A DNA stretch of 18,520 nucleotides. It comes from Gammaproteobacteria bacterium (GTDB taxonomy: Bacteria; Pseudomonadota; Gammaproteobacteria; UBA9214). Position 1 is the first letter of the stretch; every line of letters starts with the position of its first letter. Of this stretch, positions 8,348 through 17,656 are shown piece after piece. The position numbers and the translations under genes are program-made. The DNA lies in NCBI GenBank assembly GCA_029859555.1, contig JAOUCV010000008.1:1-18520 (forward strand). The letters are read 5' to 3'. The notes beneath the pieces were generated by a model. It made no database searches, was not told where the DNA came from, and saw only the letters and a program-made list of their open reading frames with translations.

Positions 8348-8481
8348 CGCTGTTTGAGCACTGCGAGGACGCAGAAAAAAAGATGAGGGAACATCCCGGC
8401 ATCCGGGATGTCACAGACTTGAGAAGAACATGGCGGGAATGGATGAATTCATCCCCCTTAGCATTCCTGCCATCATTTTCG
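8348..8481 (+). ncRNA. Structured stretch before the terminator, possible 3'UTR or small RNA
   Basis: Two hairpins lie in line. The first is a perfect nine-base inverted repeat with loop CAT (8391-8411). The second is GGCGGGAATG (8432-8441) with CATTCCTGCC (8462-8471), one mismatch, enclosing the palindrome GGATGAATTCATCC (8441-8454). They lead straight into the terminator at 8482-8509. No convincing promoter is visible between 8348 and 8390, so this may be the 3' end of the 8081-8347 transcript rather than a separate RNA. Confidence 0.3.
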
Positions 8482-8509
8482 ACGGCGGCCGGCCGGCCGC
8501 CGTTTTTTT
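8482..8509 (+). terminator. Strong rho-independent terminator, plus strand
   Basis: ACGGCGGCC (8482-8490) pairs perfectly with GGCCGCCGT (8495-8503) around a GGCC loop and is followed by seven T (8503-8509). The minus strand has no U-run after the hairpin, so it works rightward only. No established plus-strand gene ends nearby, which is the main evidence that something is transcribed rightward from this gap. Confidence 0.8.
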
Positions 8510-8548
8510 GTCCGTTTGCCGCGATCGGCTATCACATGGTCGCGGTGT

Positions 8549-9985
8549 CTAGCGACGCCTTGATCGCGCCATGTGGATAGCCCTGCCGTCAACCGCCAGC
8601 GCGGCTTCATGCATCGCCTCCGACAATGTCGGATGCGCAAAGACTGTACGTGCAATATCCTCGCTGCTGGCATCAAATTCCAGCGCCAGTACCGCCTGTG
8701 CAATCAATTCAGATGCCTGTGCAGCCATAATGTGCACGCCCAGCACCTGGTCCGTTAGCGCATCACTGAGAATTTTCACCTCACCGGCAGTTTCCTGCAT
8801 GGCACGGGCACGACCACTGGCGGCAAACGGGAACAGGCCGCGACGATATTCAACACCTGCCTGCTTCAGTGCCTCCTCGGTCTTTCCAACCCAGGCAATT
8901 TCCGGATGGGTATAGATAACCGATGCGATAGCATCATAATTCACTTCGCCGGGCTGGCCGGCGATGCGCTCGGCAACAGCCATGCCCTCTTCCGACCCCT
9001 TGTGCGCCAGCATCGGACCACGGACTGCATCGCCTATGGCATACACAGCCGGAACGCTGGTACAACACTCCTCGTCGACGTGGATATATCCCTGCTCATC
9101 GAGCAGCAATTCTGTTTCCGCCGCAGCCAGTCCATCACTGCAAGGCCGCCTGCCAACTGCAACGATCAGGCGATCAACCGTCAGGGTATCTGCGTCGGTA
9201 TCATTCTCGTGCGCGATAGTGACGCCGGCATCCGTCATGGTGGCCGCTTTCACATGTTCACCCAGGCGGATATCCAGCCCCTGCTTGCGAAACAGGTTCA
9301 GCGCCGACTTCGCCAGCTGCCGGTCGGCCATCGGCAAAAACAGTTCCTGTGCTTCCAGCAACACGACTTCCGCACCCAGCCGGCGCCAGACACTGCCCAG
9401 CTCCAGGCCGATCACGCCGGCACCGATAATGCCGAGACGCTGCGGCACCTGTTGCCAGTTCAGGGCACCCGCCGAGTCCACTATGGTGTCACCATTCAAT
9501 GGCGCAACCGCTAATTCAACAGGTACCGAACCGGTGGCGAGGATAACGTGACCGGCAGACAGTGTTTGCTGCTCGCCCGTGTGCAGTGTCACCTGCACCT
9601 GACGATCCGGAAACAACTGTCCGCGACCGGCAATCCATTCAATTGCATTGGTATCAAACAAGGCAGCAATGCCATGCGTAAGATCATCAACAGTAGCATC
9701 CTTGCTTGCCATCATGGCGGACACGTCCAGAGAAACACCCTCTACCGCAATGCCATGGGCCTTCGCATCCTGTTGCAGACGCGCATATAGCTGGGAACTT
9801 TCAAGCAGCGCCTTCGATGGAATACAGCCGGCATTCAGGCAGGTACCACCCAGTACCGGCTTGCCATCCCGGTCAAGCCATTCGTCAACACAGGCGACCT
9901 TCATACCCAGTTGTGCACAACGGATGGCAGCGACATAACCTGCCGGTCCTGCCCCGATAACAATAACGTCGTATTTATTTGTCAT
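8549..9985 (-). CDS. lpd: Dihydrolipoyl dehydrogenase (E3)
   Basis: Flavoprotein of 478 residues that reoxidises the dihydrolipoyl groups of the E2 core and reduces NAD+. The FAD-binding GAGPAGYVAAIRCAQLG lies at 11-27, and the redox disulfide is GGTCLNAGC with C49 and C54. A second Rossmann motif reads GIIGAGVIGLELGSVW. AIGDAVRGPMLAHKGSEEG is the FAD-contacting part. H451 and E456 in HPTLSEAMHEA are the active-site His-Glu pair. Length is typical. It is the third gene of the leftward sucA-sucB-lpd operon, 42 bases after sucB, so it most likely serves the 2-oxoglutarate dehydrogenase complex. No strong Shine-Dalgarno is seen before the ATG. The C-terminus ends ARSRRR. Confidence 0.96.
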   Translation of the reverse strand: MTNKYDVIVIGAGPAGYVAAIRCAQLGMKVACVDEWLDRDGKPVLGGTCLNAGCIPSKALLESSQLYARLQQDAKAHGIAVEGVSLDVSAMMASKDATVDDLTHGIAALFDTNAIEWIAGRGQLFPDRQVQVTLHTGEQQTLSAGHVILATGSVPVELAVAPLNGDTIVDSAGALNWQQVPQRLGIIGAGVIGLELGSVWRRLGAEVVLLEAQELFLPMADRQLAKSALNLFRKQGLDIRLGEHVKAATMTDAGVTIAHENDTDADTLTVDRLIVAVGRRPCSDGLAAAETELLLDEQGYIHVDEECCTSVPAVYAIGDAVRGPMLAHKGSEEGMAVAERIAGQPGEVNYDAIASVIYTHPEIAWVGKTEEALKQAGVEYRRGLFPFAASGRARAMQETAGEVKILSDALTDQVLGVHIMAAQASELIAQAVLALEFDASSEDIARTVFAHPTLSEAMHEAALAVDGRAIHMARSRRR

Positions 9986-10027
9986 GACTATATATTCAGG
10001 TGGCGTTTACTCGCAGGGACAACAAGC

Positions 10028-11260
10028 TTACAAATCCAGCAACATGCTCGCCGGATCTTCCAGCAGATCGATTATGGTCTTGAGAAAGGTGACAGCGCTC
10101 TTGCCGTCAACAATACGGTGATCATAGGTCAGTGCCAGGTACATAATCGGTCGTATGACAATAACACCATCCTCGACTACCGGCCGGTCCTGTATCTTGT
10201 GCATACCGAGTATTGCGCTTTGCGGCGGGTTCAAAATCGGTGTCGACAACATGGAACCGAAGACACCGCCATTCGTTATCGAAAAAGTACCGCCGGTAAT
10301 ATCGTCCATCGACAGTTTACCGTCACGACCACGGTTGGCGAATTCAACAATGTCGTTTTCGATCTCGGCAAGACTCATGTACTCGGCATTGCGCAGGACA
10401 GGCACCACCAGGCCACGGTCAGTACTGATAGCCACACCGATATCACAAAATCCGTGGTACACAATATCATCACCGTCCATGGAAGAATTAATGTCCGGAT
10501 GGCGCTTCAGGGCTTCAGCCGCTGCGCGCACGAAAAACGACATAAACCCCAGACGCACACCATGATTCTGTTCAAATGATTCGCGATGCCTGTCGCGCAG
10601 CGCCTTAATCGGTGCCATGTTGACCTCGTTAAACGTGGTCAGCATGGCCGTGTCCTGCGATGCCTGCAACAGCCGCTCGGCGACCCGTGCGCGCAGCCGT
10701 GACATGGGCACCCGTTTCTGCGGACGGTCTTCCTCGATTTCCGGCAGTCCCGGTGTAATACGTGCCTCCCGGGCGGGTTCCACCTTCACCGGAGCCACCG
10801 GCTCTGCCGGGTCAACAGCAGACGGTTGACTTTCGAGGTGAGACAATACGTCACCCTTGGTAATCCGCCCTTGACTGCCACTTGCCTGGATGGCGTTATG
10901 ATCCAGCCGGTTTGCAGCCATCAAGCGACGTGCGGCTGGTCCCGATCCGCGTGCATCCCGGCTGGTACTATTCCTCGCCTGTTCTTCTGTTGCAGCCAAC
11001 TTCACCGCAGTTTTAGCTGCACCATTTACATTGATCATGCCAATAATCTGGTCCGCAGTAACCGTATCGCCATCGCTAAACAGGATCTCTTCAAGCACAC
11101 CGTCGGCAGGTGCCGGCACTTCCAGTACCACCTTGTCGGTCTCTATATCCACCAGTGCTTCATCACGCCGGATCATGTCGCCGGCCTGTTTGTGCCAGCA
11201 GACCACCACACCATCACTGACAGACTCCGGTAACGCAGGCACTCTTACTTCAGTTGTCAT
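10028..11260 (-). CDS. sucB: Dihydrolipoyllysine succinyltransferase, E2 of 2-oxoglutarate dehydrogenase
   Basis: E2 core protein of 410 residues. It forms the oligomeric centre of the complex and transfers the succinyl group to CoA. Domains in order: one lipoyl domain at 1-75 with lipoylated K43 in [10 protein letters not shown]; a charged linker; the E1/E3-binding domain near 105-145 ([29 protein letters not shown]); a second linker with KRVPMSRLR; and the catalytic acyltransferase domain from about 180, ending in [12 protein letters not shown] with H381 and D385. The ATG at 11260 is chosen over the longer open frame because it begins with family sequence ([16 protein letters not shown]) and has GGGAG 11 bases upstream. 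It lies 37 bases after sucA. Confidence 0.96.
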   Translation of the reverse strand: MTTEVRVPALPESVSDGVVVCWHKQAGDMIRRDEALVDIETDKVVLEVPAPADGVLEEILFSDGDTVTADQIIGMINVNGAAKTAVKLAATEEQARNSTSRDARGSGPAARRLMAANRLDHNAIQASGSQGRITKGDVLSHLESQPSAVDPAEPVAPVKVEPAREARITPGLPEIEEDRPQKRVPMSRLRARVAERLLQASQDTAMLTTFNEVNMAPIKALRDRHRESFEQNHGVRLGFMSFFVRAAAEALKRHPDINSSMDGDDIVYHGFCDIGVAISTDRGLVVPVLRNAEYMSLAEIENDIVEFANRGRDGKLSMDDITGGTFSITNGGVFGSMLSTPILNPPQSAILGMHKIQDRPVVEDGVIVIRPIMYLALTYDHRIVDGKSAVTFLKTIIDLLEDPASMLLDL

Positions 11261-11297
11261 TGCGAGCTGTTCTCCCTGACTAGCATTTAACCGATCT

Positions 11298-14132
11298 CTA
11301 CTGCTGCAGCCCCAGCGCACTGTTCACCAGTGCCTTTTGCTGCTCTACATGCAGACGTGTATATCCAACCGCAGGGGCAGAAAGCGCCTCACGACCAGCA
11401 TAGATCAGTTTGTTTTCATCACCAATAACCTCTTCCAGCTTGTGCCGGGTGGCATACCATGCCCCCTGGTTCTGCGGTTCTTCCTGGCACCATACAAATT
11501 CTGTAACTGCAGGATAGTGCGCCAGCTCGCGCCGCAACAGTCGCCACGGAAACGGGTACAGCTGCTCGATGCGCAGCAGCGCAACGTCTGCAAGATCTTG
11601 TGCATCGCGCTTCTCCAGCAAGTCGTAGTACACCCTGCCACTGCAAAGAACCAGCCGGGTTATCCGTGTGCGATCGGCAATCTGCTGCTCACCAAGTACC
11701 GCTTGAAAGCAGCCCTGTGATAATTCCTCAAGCGTGGAGACTGCCTGCTTGTGGCGCAACAGACTCTTCGGAGCCATTACGATCAACGGCTTGCGCAGCG
11801 GACGGATCATCTGGCGACGCAGCATGTGAAACATCTGCGCCGGGGTTGTCGGGTTACACACCTGTATATTGTGGTCGACACACAGTTGCAGGAAACGTTC
11901 CAGCCGCGCGGATGAATGCTCCGGCCCCTGCCCCTCGTAACCGTGCGGCAATAACAGCGTGAGACCGCAAAGACGTCCCCATTTTGCCTCGCCTGAAGTA
12001 ATAAACTGGTCGATCACGACCTGGGCAACATTGACAAAATCCCCGTACTGGGCTTCCCAAATGGTCAATGTTTCCGGCTCGGTAGTGGCATAACCGTATT
12101 CGTAGGCGAGCACGGCCTCCTCGGACAGCAACGAGTTGTATACCACGAAGCGCGGCTGATCATCGGCCAGGTGCTGCAACGGTACATAATTCTCGCCATC
12201 AACCTGGTTATAGAGCACCGCATGGCGGTGGAAAAAGGTACCGCGCTCACTGTCCTGCCCGGAGATGCGCACAGGAAAACCGTCATGTAACAGACTCGCA
12301 TGCGCCAGTGATTCTCCAAACCCCCAGTCCACCGGCAGCGCACCCGCTGCCATTTTACGGCGGTCTTCCATCACTTTCGCCACACGCGGGTGCAATTCAA
12401 AGCCTGCAGGCAACTGCTGCAGACCGGCAGACAGCATATCCAGCGTTTCCATGCTGACCGTGGTATCACAGGCTATATGCCAGCCATGGCCCACATAGGA
12501 TTTCCAGTTAACCGCAACACCCGGCGCAACCGGCTCACCCAGCAACACCTTGGGCGTCACGCTGCTGCCGGCATCCAGCAGGTCGCGGTAATTCTGCTGC
12601 ATCTGTTCTGCCGTATCCGGCGAAATAATGTTTTCTTCCTCGAGACGCTGCGCATACAGTGTTCGGGCAGTCGGCAGGGTACGTACATCACGGTACATCA
12701 TCGGCTGCGTGGCAGCCGGTTCATCCGCTTCGTTATGACCATGGCGGCGGTAACATACCAGGTCGATGACAACATCCTTCTTGAATTGCATGCGGTAATC
12801 AAGCGCCACCTGCGTAATAAAAATCACTGCCTCAGGGTCATCGCCGTTGACGTGAAAGATTGGCGCACCGACCATCTTCGCAACATCGGTACAATACAGT
12901 GTAGAGCGCGAATCCTTTACATGACTGGTAGTGAAGCCGATCTGGTTATTGACCACTACATGCACCGTGCCATGGGTAGAGTAACCCCGCAGCCCGGACA
13001 TGTTGAAGGTTTCCATCACCACACCCTGGCCGGCAAATGCAGAATCACCATGTATCACTATTGGCAGTATCTTGCTGGTTTCGTGCTCCCCGTAACGCTG
13101 CTGACGGGCGCGCACCGAACCGTGCACCACCGGCGAGACAATTTCCAGATGTGAAGGATTAAACGCCATCGCCAGATGCACCAGCCCGCCCGGCGTGCGG
13201 ATCTTCGATGAAAAACCCTGATGGTATTTAACATCGCCTGACAGGTGCTGCCTGTCATGCAGATCCTCGAATTCCGAGAACAGCTCTGAAGGCAACTTGC
13301 CAAGGATGTTAATCAGCACATTGAGACGACCGCGATGCGACATACCCATGACAATTTCTTTCACACCGCGCGCACCGGAACGATCAATCAGCTCACTCAT
13401 CAGCGGAATCAGGCTCTCGCCGCCTTCCAGCGAAAAACGTTTCTGGCCAACATATTTCGAATGTAAATAGCGTTCAATACCCTCTGCCGACGTCAGCCGC
13501 TTCAGCAGCCAGTGCTGTTTTTCATTTGTCATGTGCGGGTGAGAATGCACGCTTTCGAGGTGATGCTGTATCCAGCGCTTTTCCTCGGTCGAGGATATGT
13601 GCATGTATTCCGCACCGACTGTTTCACAATAGGTACGATTCAGGGAATAAAGAATTTCCTCGAGTGTTGCCTCTTCCGGACCAACCAGCGAACCGGTCTG
13701 GAAGACGGTATCGAAATCTGCTTCCGACAGGTCGTGGTAGCCAAGATCCATTTCGGGCGCCAGTTCCGGCTCGGAACGGCGCAATGGATCAGTCCTGGCG
13801 TATTGATGTCCGCAGAATCGATAGGCATTGATAAGCTGGAGTACGCGCACCTGCTTGCTTTCATGCGCCAGACGCACGCCGGTCAATCGCGCGATACGGT
13901 GTCCTCGCAGCCGGCCTGTGAGTCGCGAAAACTCGCGTCGTAATTCCGAGTGCAGAATATCGTCCCTGGCCTGGCCGTTGACCTGTGGCAGACCGGCAAA
14001 ATAATCACGCCAGTTTTCGGGGACACTGTCGTTGTCCTGCAGCCAGGATTCGTACAGGGATTCAAGATAAGCGCTGTTGTCCCCGTCCAGTAACGAGGTT
14101 CTTTGCAGCACCTTCATCCCCTGCTTGCTCAT
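11298..14132 (-). CDS. sucA: 2-oxoglutarate dehydrogenase E1 component
   Basis: Thiamine diphosphate enzyme of 944 residues that decarboxylates 2-oxoglutarate and succinylates the lipoyl group of SucB in the oxidative TCA cycle. The N-terminal E2-binding segment ([17 protein letters not shown], then PENWRDYF) lies within 14-47. [10 protein letters not shown] is near 264-273, [10 protein letters not shown] at 361-370, [10 protein letters not shown] at 393-402 and [11 protein letters not shown] at 462-472. The C-terminal half holds the [20 protein letters not shown] pyrimidine-binding type motif. The ATG at 14132 has AGGAG ten bases upstream; another ATG five codons in is possible. Length is normal (933 in E. 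coli). It heads the operon; a 12-base palindrome GCCCGGCCGGGC sits just before its ribosome site. Confidence 0.97.
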   Translation of the reverse strand: MSKQGMKVLQRTSLLDGDNSAYLESLYESWLQDNDSVPENWRDYFAGLPQVNGQARDDILHSELRREFSRLTGRLRGHRIARLTGVRLAHESKQVRVLQLINAYRFCGHQYARTDPLRRSEPELAPEMDLGYHDLSEADFDTVFQTGSLVGPEEATLEEILYSLNRTYCETVGAEYMHISSTEEKRWIQHHLESVHSHPHMTNEKQHWLLKRLTSAEGIERYLHSKYVGQKRFSLEGGESLIPLMSELIDRSGARGVKEIVMGMSHRGRLNVLINILGKLPSELFSEFEDLHDRQHLSGDVKYHQGFSSKIRTPGGLVHLAMAFNPSHLEIVSPVVHGSVRARQQRYGEHETSKILPIVIHGDSAFAGQGVVMETFNMSGLRGYSTHGTVHVVVNNQIGFTTSHVKDSRSTLYCTDVAKMVGAPIFHVNGDDPEAVIFITQVALDYRMQFKKDVVIDLVCYRRHGHNEADEPAATQPMMYRDVRTLPTARTLYAQRLEEENIISPDTAEQMQQNYRDLLDAGSSVTPKVLLGEPVAPGVAVNWKSYVGHGWHIACDTTVSMETLDMLSAGLQQLPAGFELHPRVAKVMEDRRKMAAGALPVDWGFGESLAHASLLHDGFPVRISGQDSERGTFFHRHAVLYNQVDGENYVPLQHLADDQPRFVVYNSLLSEEAVLAYEYGYATTEPETLTIWEAQYGDFVNVAQVVIDQFITSGEAKWGRLCGLTLLLPHGYEGQGPEHSSARLERFLQLCVDHNIQVCNPTTPAQMFHMLRRQMIRPLRKPLIVMAPKSLLRHKQAVSTLEELSQGCFQAVLGEQQIADRTRITRLVLCSGRVYYDLLEKRDAQDLADVALLRIEQLYPFPWRLLRRELAHYPAVTEFVWCQEEPQNQGAWYATRHKLEEVIGDENKLIYAGREALSAPAVGYTRLHVEQQKALVNSALGLQQ

Positions 14133-14386
14133 GACCCAATGGCTCCTGCCCGCCCGGCCGGGCATATATCAAAGTCTATCGTTGGTAACAGGTGTTTCTT
14201 TAGACCCTTCAGCGACATAAGCGTTTTATTGAACCCGGCCACCCGGGCTACCGACCTTCAGCTGCATCATAGGTAGCCGGAGCGGCGATGTAAACCGGCA
14301 CTCAACAGGCACGCAGACTGGATTATTTAGCGAACCTGCCGATACAGGTGCAGCGAAAAAGATTCGATCAACGGGGTAGCGGAAAA
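14133..14386. promoter_or_regulatory. Intergenic region between sucA and the pilin-like gene
   Basis: Divergent region that must serve both directions. On the plus strand, CCGGGCTACC (14243-14252) can pair with GGTAGCCGG (14272-14280) with one bulged base, followed by AGCGGCGATG. This block resembles the 3' half of c-di-GMP-I riboswitches, but the 5' half lacks the expected GCAAACC and GACGCAAAGCC motifs. CGGCACTCAACAGGCA (14296-14311) is a weak match to a sigma-54 -24/-12 element with correct GG-N10-GC spacing. A hairpin ACCTG/CAGGT lies at about 14334-14349. CCTTCAGC occurs twice (around 14207 and 14255). I see no strong sigma-70 promoter for sucA. Confidence 0.35.
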
Positions 14387-14821
14387 ATGATCAGGCAGCA
14401 ATCAGGCTTCACGCTCATCGAACTGGTAATCAGCCTGGGCATTATCGCGGTGCTCGCGACGCTGGCGCTGACCAGCTACAGCCGCCATTCACAACGGGCG
14501 AGCATCTCGACGGGTCTCGCCCTCATCGCCCCGCTGAAGCTGTTTGTATATGAATACTACATAAAAAACAGCAAATTCCCTGATAGCAATGGACAGGCAG
14601 GGCTGTTTTCAGCCAGCAATTACAGCAACAGCCATGTACGTTCCATCCGTGTCAGCGCAGATCCGGCACCCGGCACCATCAGCATAGCCTACAAGGGCGA
14701 TCGCGCTATCTCGGAAGGCGACAGCCTGCTGTTGATTCCGTCGGCCAGCACCAGCGGAATACGCTGGCGCTGTACCAGTTTCACACTGCTGGGTAACCTG
14801 TTACCGGCAAATTGCCGGTGA
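14387..14821 (+). CDS. Type IV pilin-like protein (prepilin)
   Basis: Prepilin of 144 residues. The N-terminus is MIRQQSG followed by FTLIELVISLGIIAVLATLALTSY: a short basic leader cleaved by PilD-type peptidase between G7 and F8, Glu at mature position 5 (E12), and a hydrophobic helix of about 20 residues. The C-terminal pair C129 and C143 (RWRCTSF...PANCR) forms the usual disulfide loop. Length and layout fit a PilA/PilE-type major or minor pilin exported to the membrane; without other pilus genes nearby, its exact role is open. The ATG at 14387 is chosen because the leader peptide is then of normal length and GCGGA lies close upstream. The cyclic-di-GMP gene follows after 172 bases on the same strand. 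Confidence 0.85.
   Translation: MIRQQSGFTLIELVISLGIIAVLATLALTSYSRHSQRASISTGLALIAPLKLFVYEYYIKNSKFPDSNGQAGLFSASNYSNSHVRSIRVSADPAPGTISIAYKGDRAISEGDSLLLIPSASTSGIRWRCTSFTLLGNLLPANCR
14803..14819 (+). other. Hairpin across the pilin stop codon
   Basis: ACCGGCA (14803-14809) and TGCCGGT (14813-14819) form a perfect seven-base stem with an AAT loop, ending at the first base of the TGA. No T-run follows, so it is not a classic terminator. It could stabilise the pilin mRNA or dampen read-through into the downstream gene (inference). Confidence 0.35.
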
Positions 14822-14993
14822 AGCAGCCGCTGCAACTATCAGATAATTGTTGTGACTTGCCCCTCGGAAAAGCGCACGCGCTGCCGATAGCCTTCCTCAT
14901 CATGAGCATCATGCGCTTACATACCAAAAGGACTTGTTTCTTGAAAGCAGCGAACATTATTCCTGTCGAAATCATGCAACATTACCGCCAGCG

Positions 14994-17567
14994 ATGCTGA
15001 AATTTCCGCTTTCACTGCGCCTCACAACAGGCTTCGTCGTTATGATGATCGGCATACTGCTGCTGTCCGAATCGCTCGACTATCATTTTCAATACCTGCC
15101 GGGACTGGTTGCCGTCATAACCATAATGGGTGCGGCAATTTCGCTGTTTATCATTACCAGAAATCATCTTCATATTGATCTCGCAGCTGTTGCACCGGTA
15201 CTGTTCGAATCAACACTGGATGCCCTGACAGAAGGCGTTGTACTACTGGACAACCGGGAACGGATCATTATTGCGAATGCAACATTCGCAAACATCATGG
15301 GCACAACACCTGCATCGCTGAAGAACATATCTATTTCGCGTTTTGGCTGGCAGCTTTTGCACAGCCATGAAAATGAAATGCCCTGGACACTGGCAATACG
15401 CAGCCGCAATCAACAAACGAACATACAAATGACTATGCAGGGCGATTCCGGCAAGGGAAAGATTTTCGTCGTCGACAGCGTACCGGTTCGAAATTCCAGC
15501 AGCGAAAGCAGCGGCGTAATGATTACCTTTGATGACGTTACCCGTATGGAAGAGAAGAATGACCAGCTGGAAAGCATGCTGGACATGCTGAAACAATCAC
15601 GTGATGAAGTGCGCCGGCAAAACAAGGTGCTGGAACAACTAGCCACCCGTGACTCGCTAACCAACTGCTTGAACAGAAGGTCTTTTTTCGAGAAATACGG
15701 CACGGTCTTCGGCGCTGCCCAACGTGACAATCACGAACTGTCATGCATCATGGCAGACATCGACCTGTTCAAGACCATCAATGACCGTCATGGCCACACC
15801 AGCGGAGACATGGTTATAAAAAGCGTCTCCGAAACACTCGAAAAATCGCTGCGACCTGCAGACTCGGTATGTCGCTATGGAGGAGAAGAATTCTGCATTA
15901 TCCTGCCGGGTATAAGCCTGGTAGCAGCACAGGCCATGGCCGAGCGTGCGCGTCTCAACATAGAACAGCTCGACATCAGGAACGAAACAGACAACGTTGT
16001 TATACCGATCACATCCAGCTTCGGCGTCTCGTCCAACAAGCATAGCCCGGCAAGCCTGTCAGTACTTATCGATCGGGCAGACAAGGCGCTGTACCAGTCC
16101 AAGCATGGCGGCCGCAACTGTGTAACCGTTTGGGACCAGCCACAGCCACAGCACGAACAAGCAGTTTGCAATACAACGGAAAATACCGCCCGCACAACAA
16201 GCTGCAATCTCGATACACTGACCGGTTTGCCGGATCGCAATGAATACAATTACAGTGTCGCTGCGGCAATACAGACATGCCAGGCCAACTCCCGGTATGC
16301 AGCCATTATGATGCTGGATCTTGATATGTTTAAACGTATCAACAGCACGCATGGCCATGCCGTCGGTGATGATCTGCTGAAAATTATCAGCACCCGGCTT
16401 GCCGAGGTGCTGCGCAGGACAGACACCGTGGCGCGCCTTAATAATGTCAGCGGCATAACCTCTATATACCGCCTCGGCGGTGATGAGTTCGGTATCTTGT
16501 TGAGTAACCTTGACTGTACTGATTTTATCGATGCAATTGTCAACCGGGCAATAGAATCGGTAACCACCCGGATTGATATACAGGGCAATGAATTTCACCT
16601 TTCCTGCAGTGTCGGCGTCAGCCTGTTCCCGGATCATGGCACCAGCGCCGAGGCATTACTCAAAAATGCCAGTACCGCGCTCTACTACGCAAAGCTTCAG
16701 GGACATAACCTGTACCGTTTTTATGATGAAGAGCTAAACAGGGATTCGCTTGAAAGTATGCAACTCGAAAATGACCTGCGCCACGTCATCGAGAGGAAGG
16801 AACTGGAGTTGTACTACCAGCCCAAGATCAACATTGCCAGCGGCAGGGTTACTTCTGTGGAAGCACTGCTACGCTGGCAGCATCCGCGACTGGGGATGAT
16901 CCCACCCGCAGAATTCATCCCTATTGCCGAGGAAAATGGCCTCATTATCGATATCGGATACCATGTACTGGAGCACGCCTGTCTGCAGCTCAGACAGTGG
17001 CAGGACGATGGCTACGAACATATATCGGTCGCGGTAAACCTGTCTGCCGTGCAATTCAGCCAGCGTGACCTGCTAAAACGAATCCTGACTATCTGCGATG
17101 AAACCGGTATTTGTCCGAACAAGCTGGAGCTTGAAATAACCGAAAGCACCGTCATGCAAAATATCGATATGGCGGCATCCACCCTGCGCGCACTGCACTG
17201 TTCCGGCATACGCATTTCTATTGACGACTTCGGTACCGGCTACTCCTCGCTAAACCACCTGAAACGCTTCCCCATTAACAGCGTCAAGGTTGACCGCACC
17301 TTTGTCCGTGATATTACTTCTGACCCTGATGATGCAGCCATTGTCAGGGCGATCATATCCATGTCCCATAGCATGGGAATGAAGGTCATTGCCGAAGGCG
17401 TCGAGACACGCGGACAACTCGATATTCTGCGGGAATTACAGTGTGACGAAATACAGGGTTTCCTGTTCAGTCCTCCTGTACCACGACATCAGGCAACCAC
17501 ATTACTCAATCAGCCTATTGAAAAGCGCTTGCAGCAGGATGCCGCAACACTGGCCCAATCCGGCTAG
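14994..17567 (+). CDS. Membrane PAS-GGDEF-GGDEF-EAL cyclic-di-GMP protein
   Basis: Protein of 857 residues predicted to make and/or degrade cyclic di-GMP at the inner membrane. Domains in order: two transmembrane helices (about 10-28 and 34-54), a PAS-like sensor (65-182), a coiled-coil linker (183-215), a first GGDEF domain (about 213-380), a short linker, a second GGDEF domain (about 405-578), and an EAL domain (about 590-835). GGDEF1 has GGEEF at 296-300 and a well-placed inhibitory site R287-x2-D290. GGDEF2 has GGDEF at 495-499, but 12 extra residues separate its RRTD (474-477) from it. The EAL domain keeps EALLRW (623-628), N682, E714, DDFGTGYSS (744-752), K765, E801 and Q821, so phosphodiesterase activity is expected. 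The ATG at 14994 is preferred; the open frame extends to TTG 14934 with non-family sequence. No strong Shine-Dalgarno. Confidence 0.92.
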   Translation: MLKFPLSLRLTTGFVVMMIGILLLSESLDYHFQYLPGLVAVITIMGAAISLFIITRNHLHIDLAAVAPVLFESTLDALTEGVVLLDNRERIIIANATFANIMGTTPASLKNISISRFGWQLLHSHENEMPWTLAIRSRNQQTNIQMTMQGDSGKGKIFVVDSVPVRNSSSESSGVMITFDDVTRMEEKNDQLESMLDMLKQSRDEVRRQNKVLEQLATRDSLTNCLNRRSFFEKYGTVFGAAQRDNHELSCIMADIDLFKTINDRHGHTSGDMVIKSVSETLEKSLRPADSVCRYGGEEFCIILPGISLVAAQAMAERARLNIEQLDIRNETDNVVIPITSSFGVSSNKHSPASLSVLIDRADKALYQSKHGGRNCVTVWDQPQPQHEQAVCNTTENTARTTSCNLDTLTGLPDRNEYNYSVAAAIQTCQANSRYAAIMMLDLDMFKRINSTHGHAVGDDLLKIISTRLAEVLRRTDTVARLNNVSGITSIYRLGGDEFGILLSNLDCTDFIDAIVNRAIESVTTRIDIQGNEFHLSCSVGVSLFPDHGTSAEALLKNASTALYYAKLQGHNLYRFYDEELNRDSLESMQLENDLRHVIERKELELYYQPKINIASGRVTSVEALLRWQHPRLGMIPPAEFIPIAEENGLIIDIGYHVLEHACLQLRQWQDDGYEHISVAVNLSAVQFSQRDLLKRILTICDETGICPNKLELEITESTVMQNIDMAASTLRALHCSGIRISIDDFGTGYSSLNHLKRFPINSVKVDRTFVRDITSDPDDAAIVRAIISMSHSMGMKVIAEGVETRGQLDILRELQCDEIQGFLFSPPVPRHQATTLLNQPIEKRLQQDAATLAQSG

Positions 17568-17607
17568 CAGCGCCACACAAATCAGCAGGGTTGCTTGTCC
17601 CGGCAAT

Positions 17608-17635
17608 AAAAAAGGGCTGCCGAAGCAGCCCTTTT
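17608..17635 (-). terminator. Bidirectional terminator between the GGDEF/EAL gene and cytochrome c5
   Basis: GGGCTGC (17614-17620) and GCAGCCC (17625-17631) flank a four-base loop, with AAAAAA before and TTTT after. Read on the minus strand, the loop is a C(UUCG)G tetraloop followed by six U, an ideal terminator for the cytochrome gene. On the plus strand, four T follow, enough for weaker termination of the GGDEF/EAL gene. Confidence 0.85.
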
Positions 17636-17656
17636 CGTGTAACGGGTAAAAAGCTG

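Noticed and set aside
8391..8411. Hairpin as the lpd terminator on the minus strand
   Set aside because: On that strand a run of seven T exists, but it begins about nine bases after the stem, too far for a standard rho-independent terminator.
8383..8580. 65-codon plus-strand frame
   Set aside because: It runs through both hairpins and the terminator and into the end of lpd; the residues reflect hairpin sequence rather than a protein.
14812..15000. 62-codon plus-strand frame overlapping the start of the GGDEF/EAL gene
   Set aside because: It begins inside the pilin stop hairpin, has no ribosome site and no recognisable motif; a leader peptide role cannot be supported.
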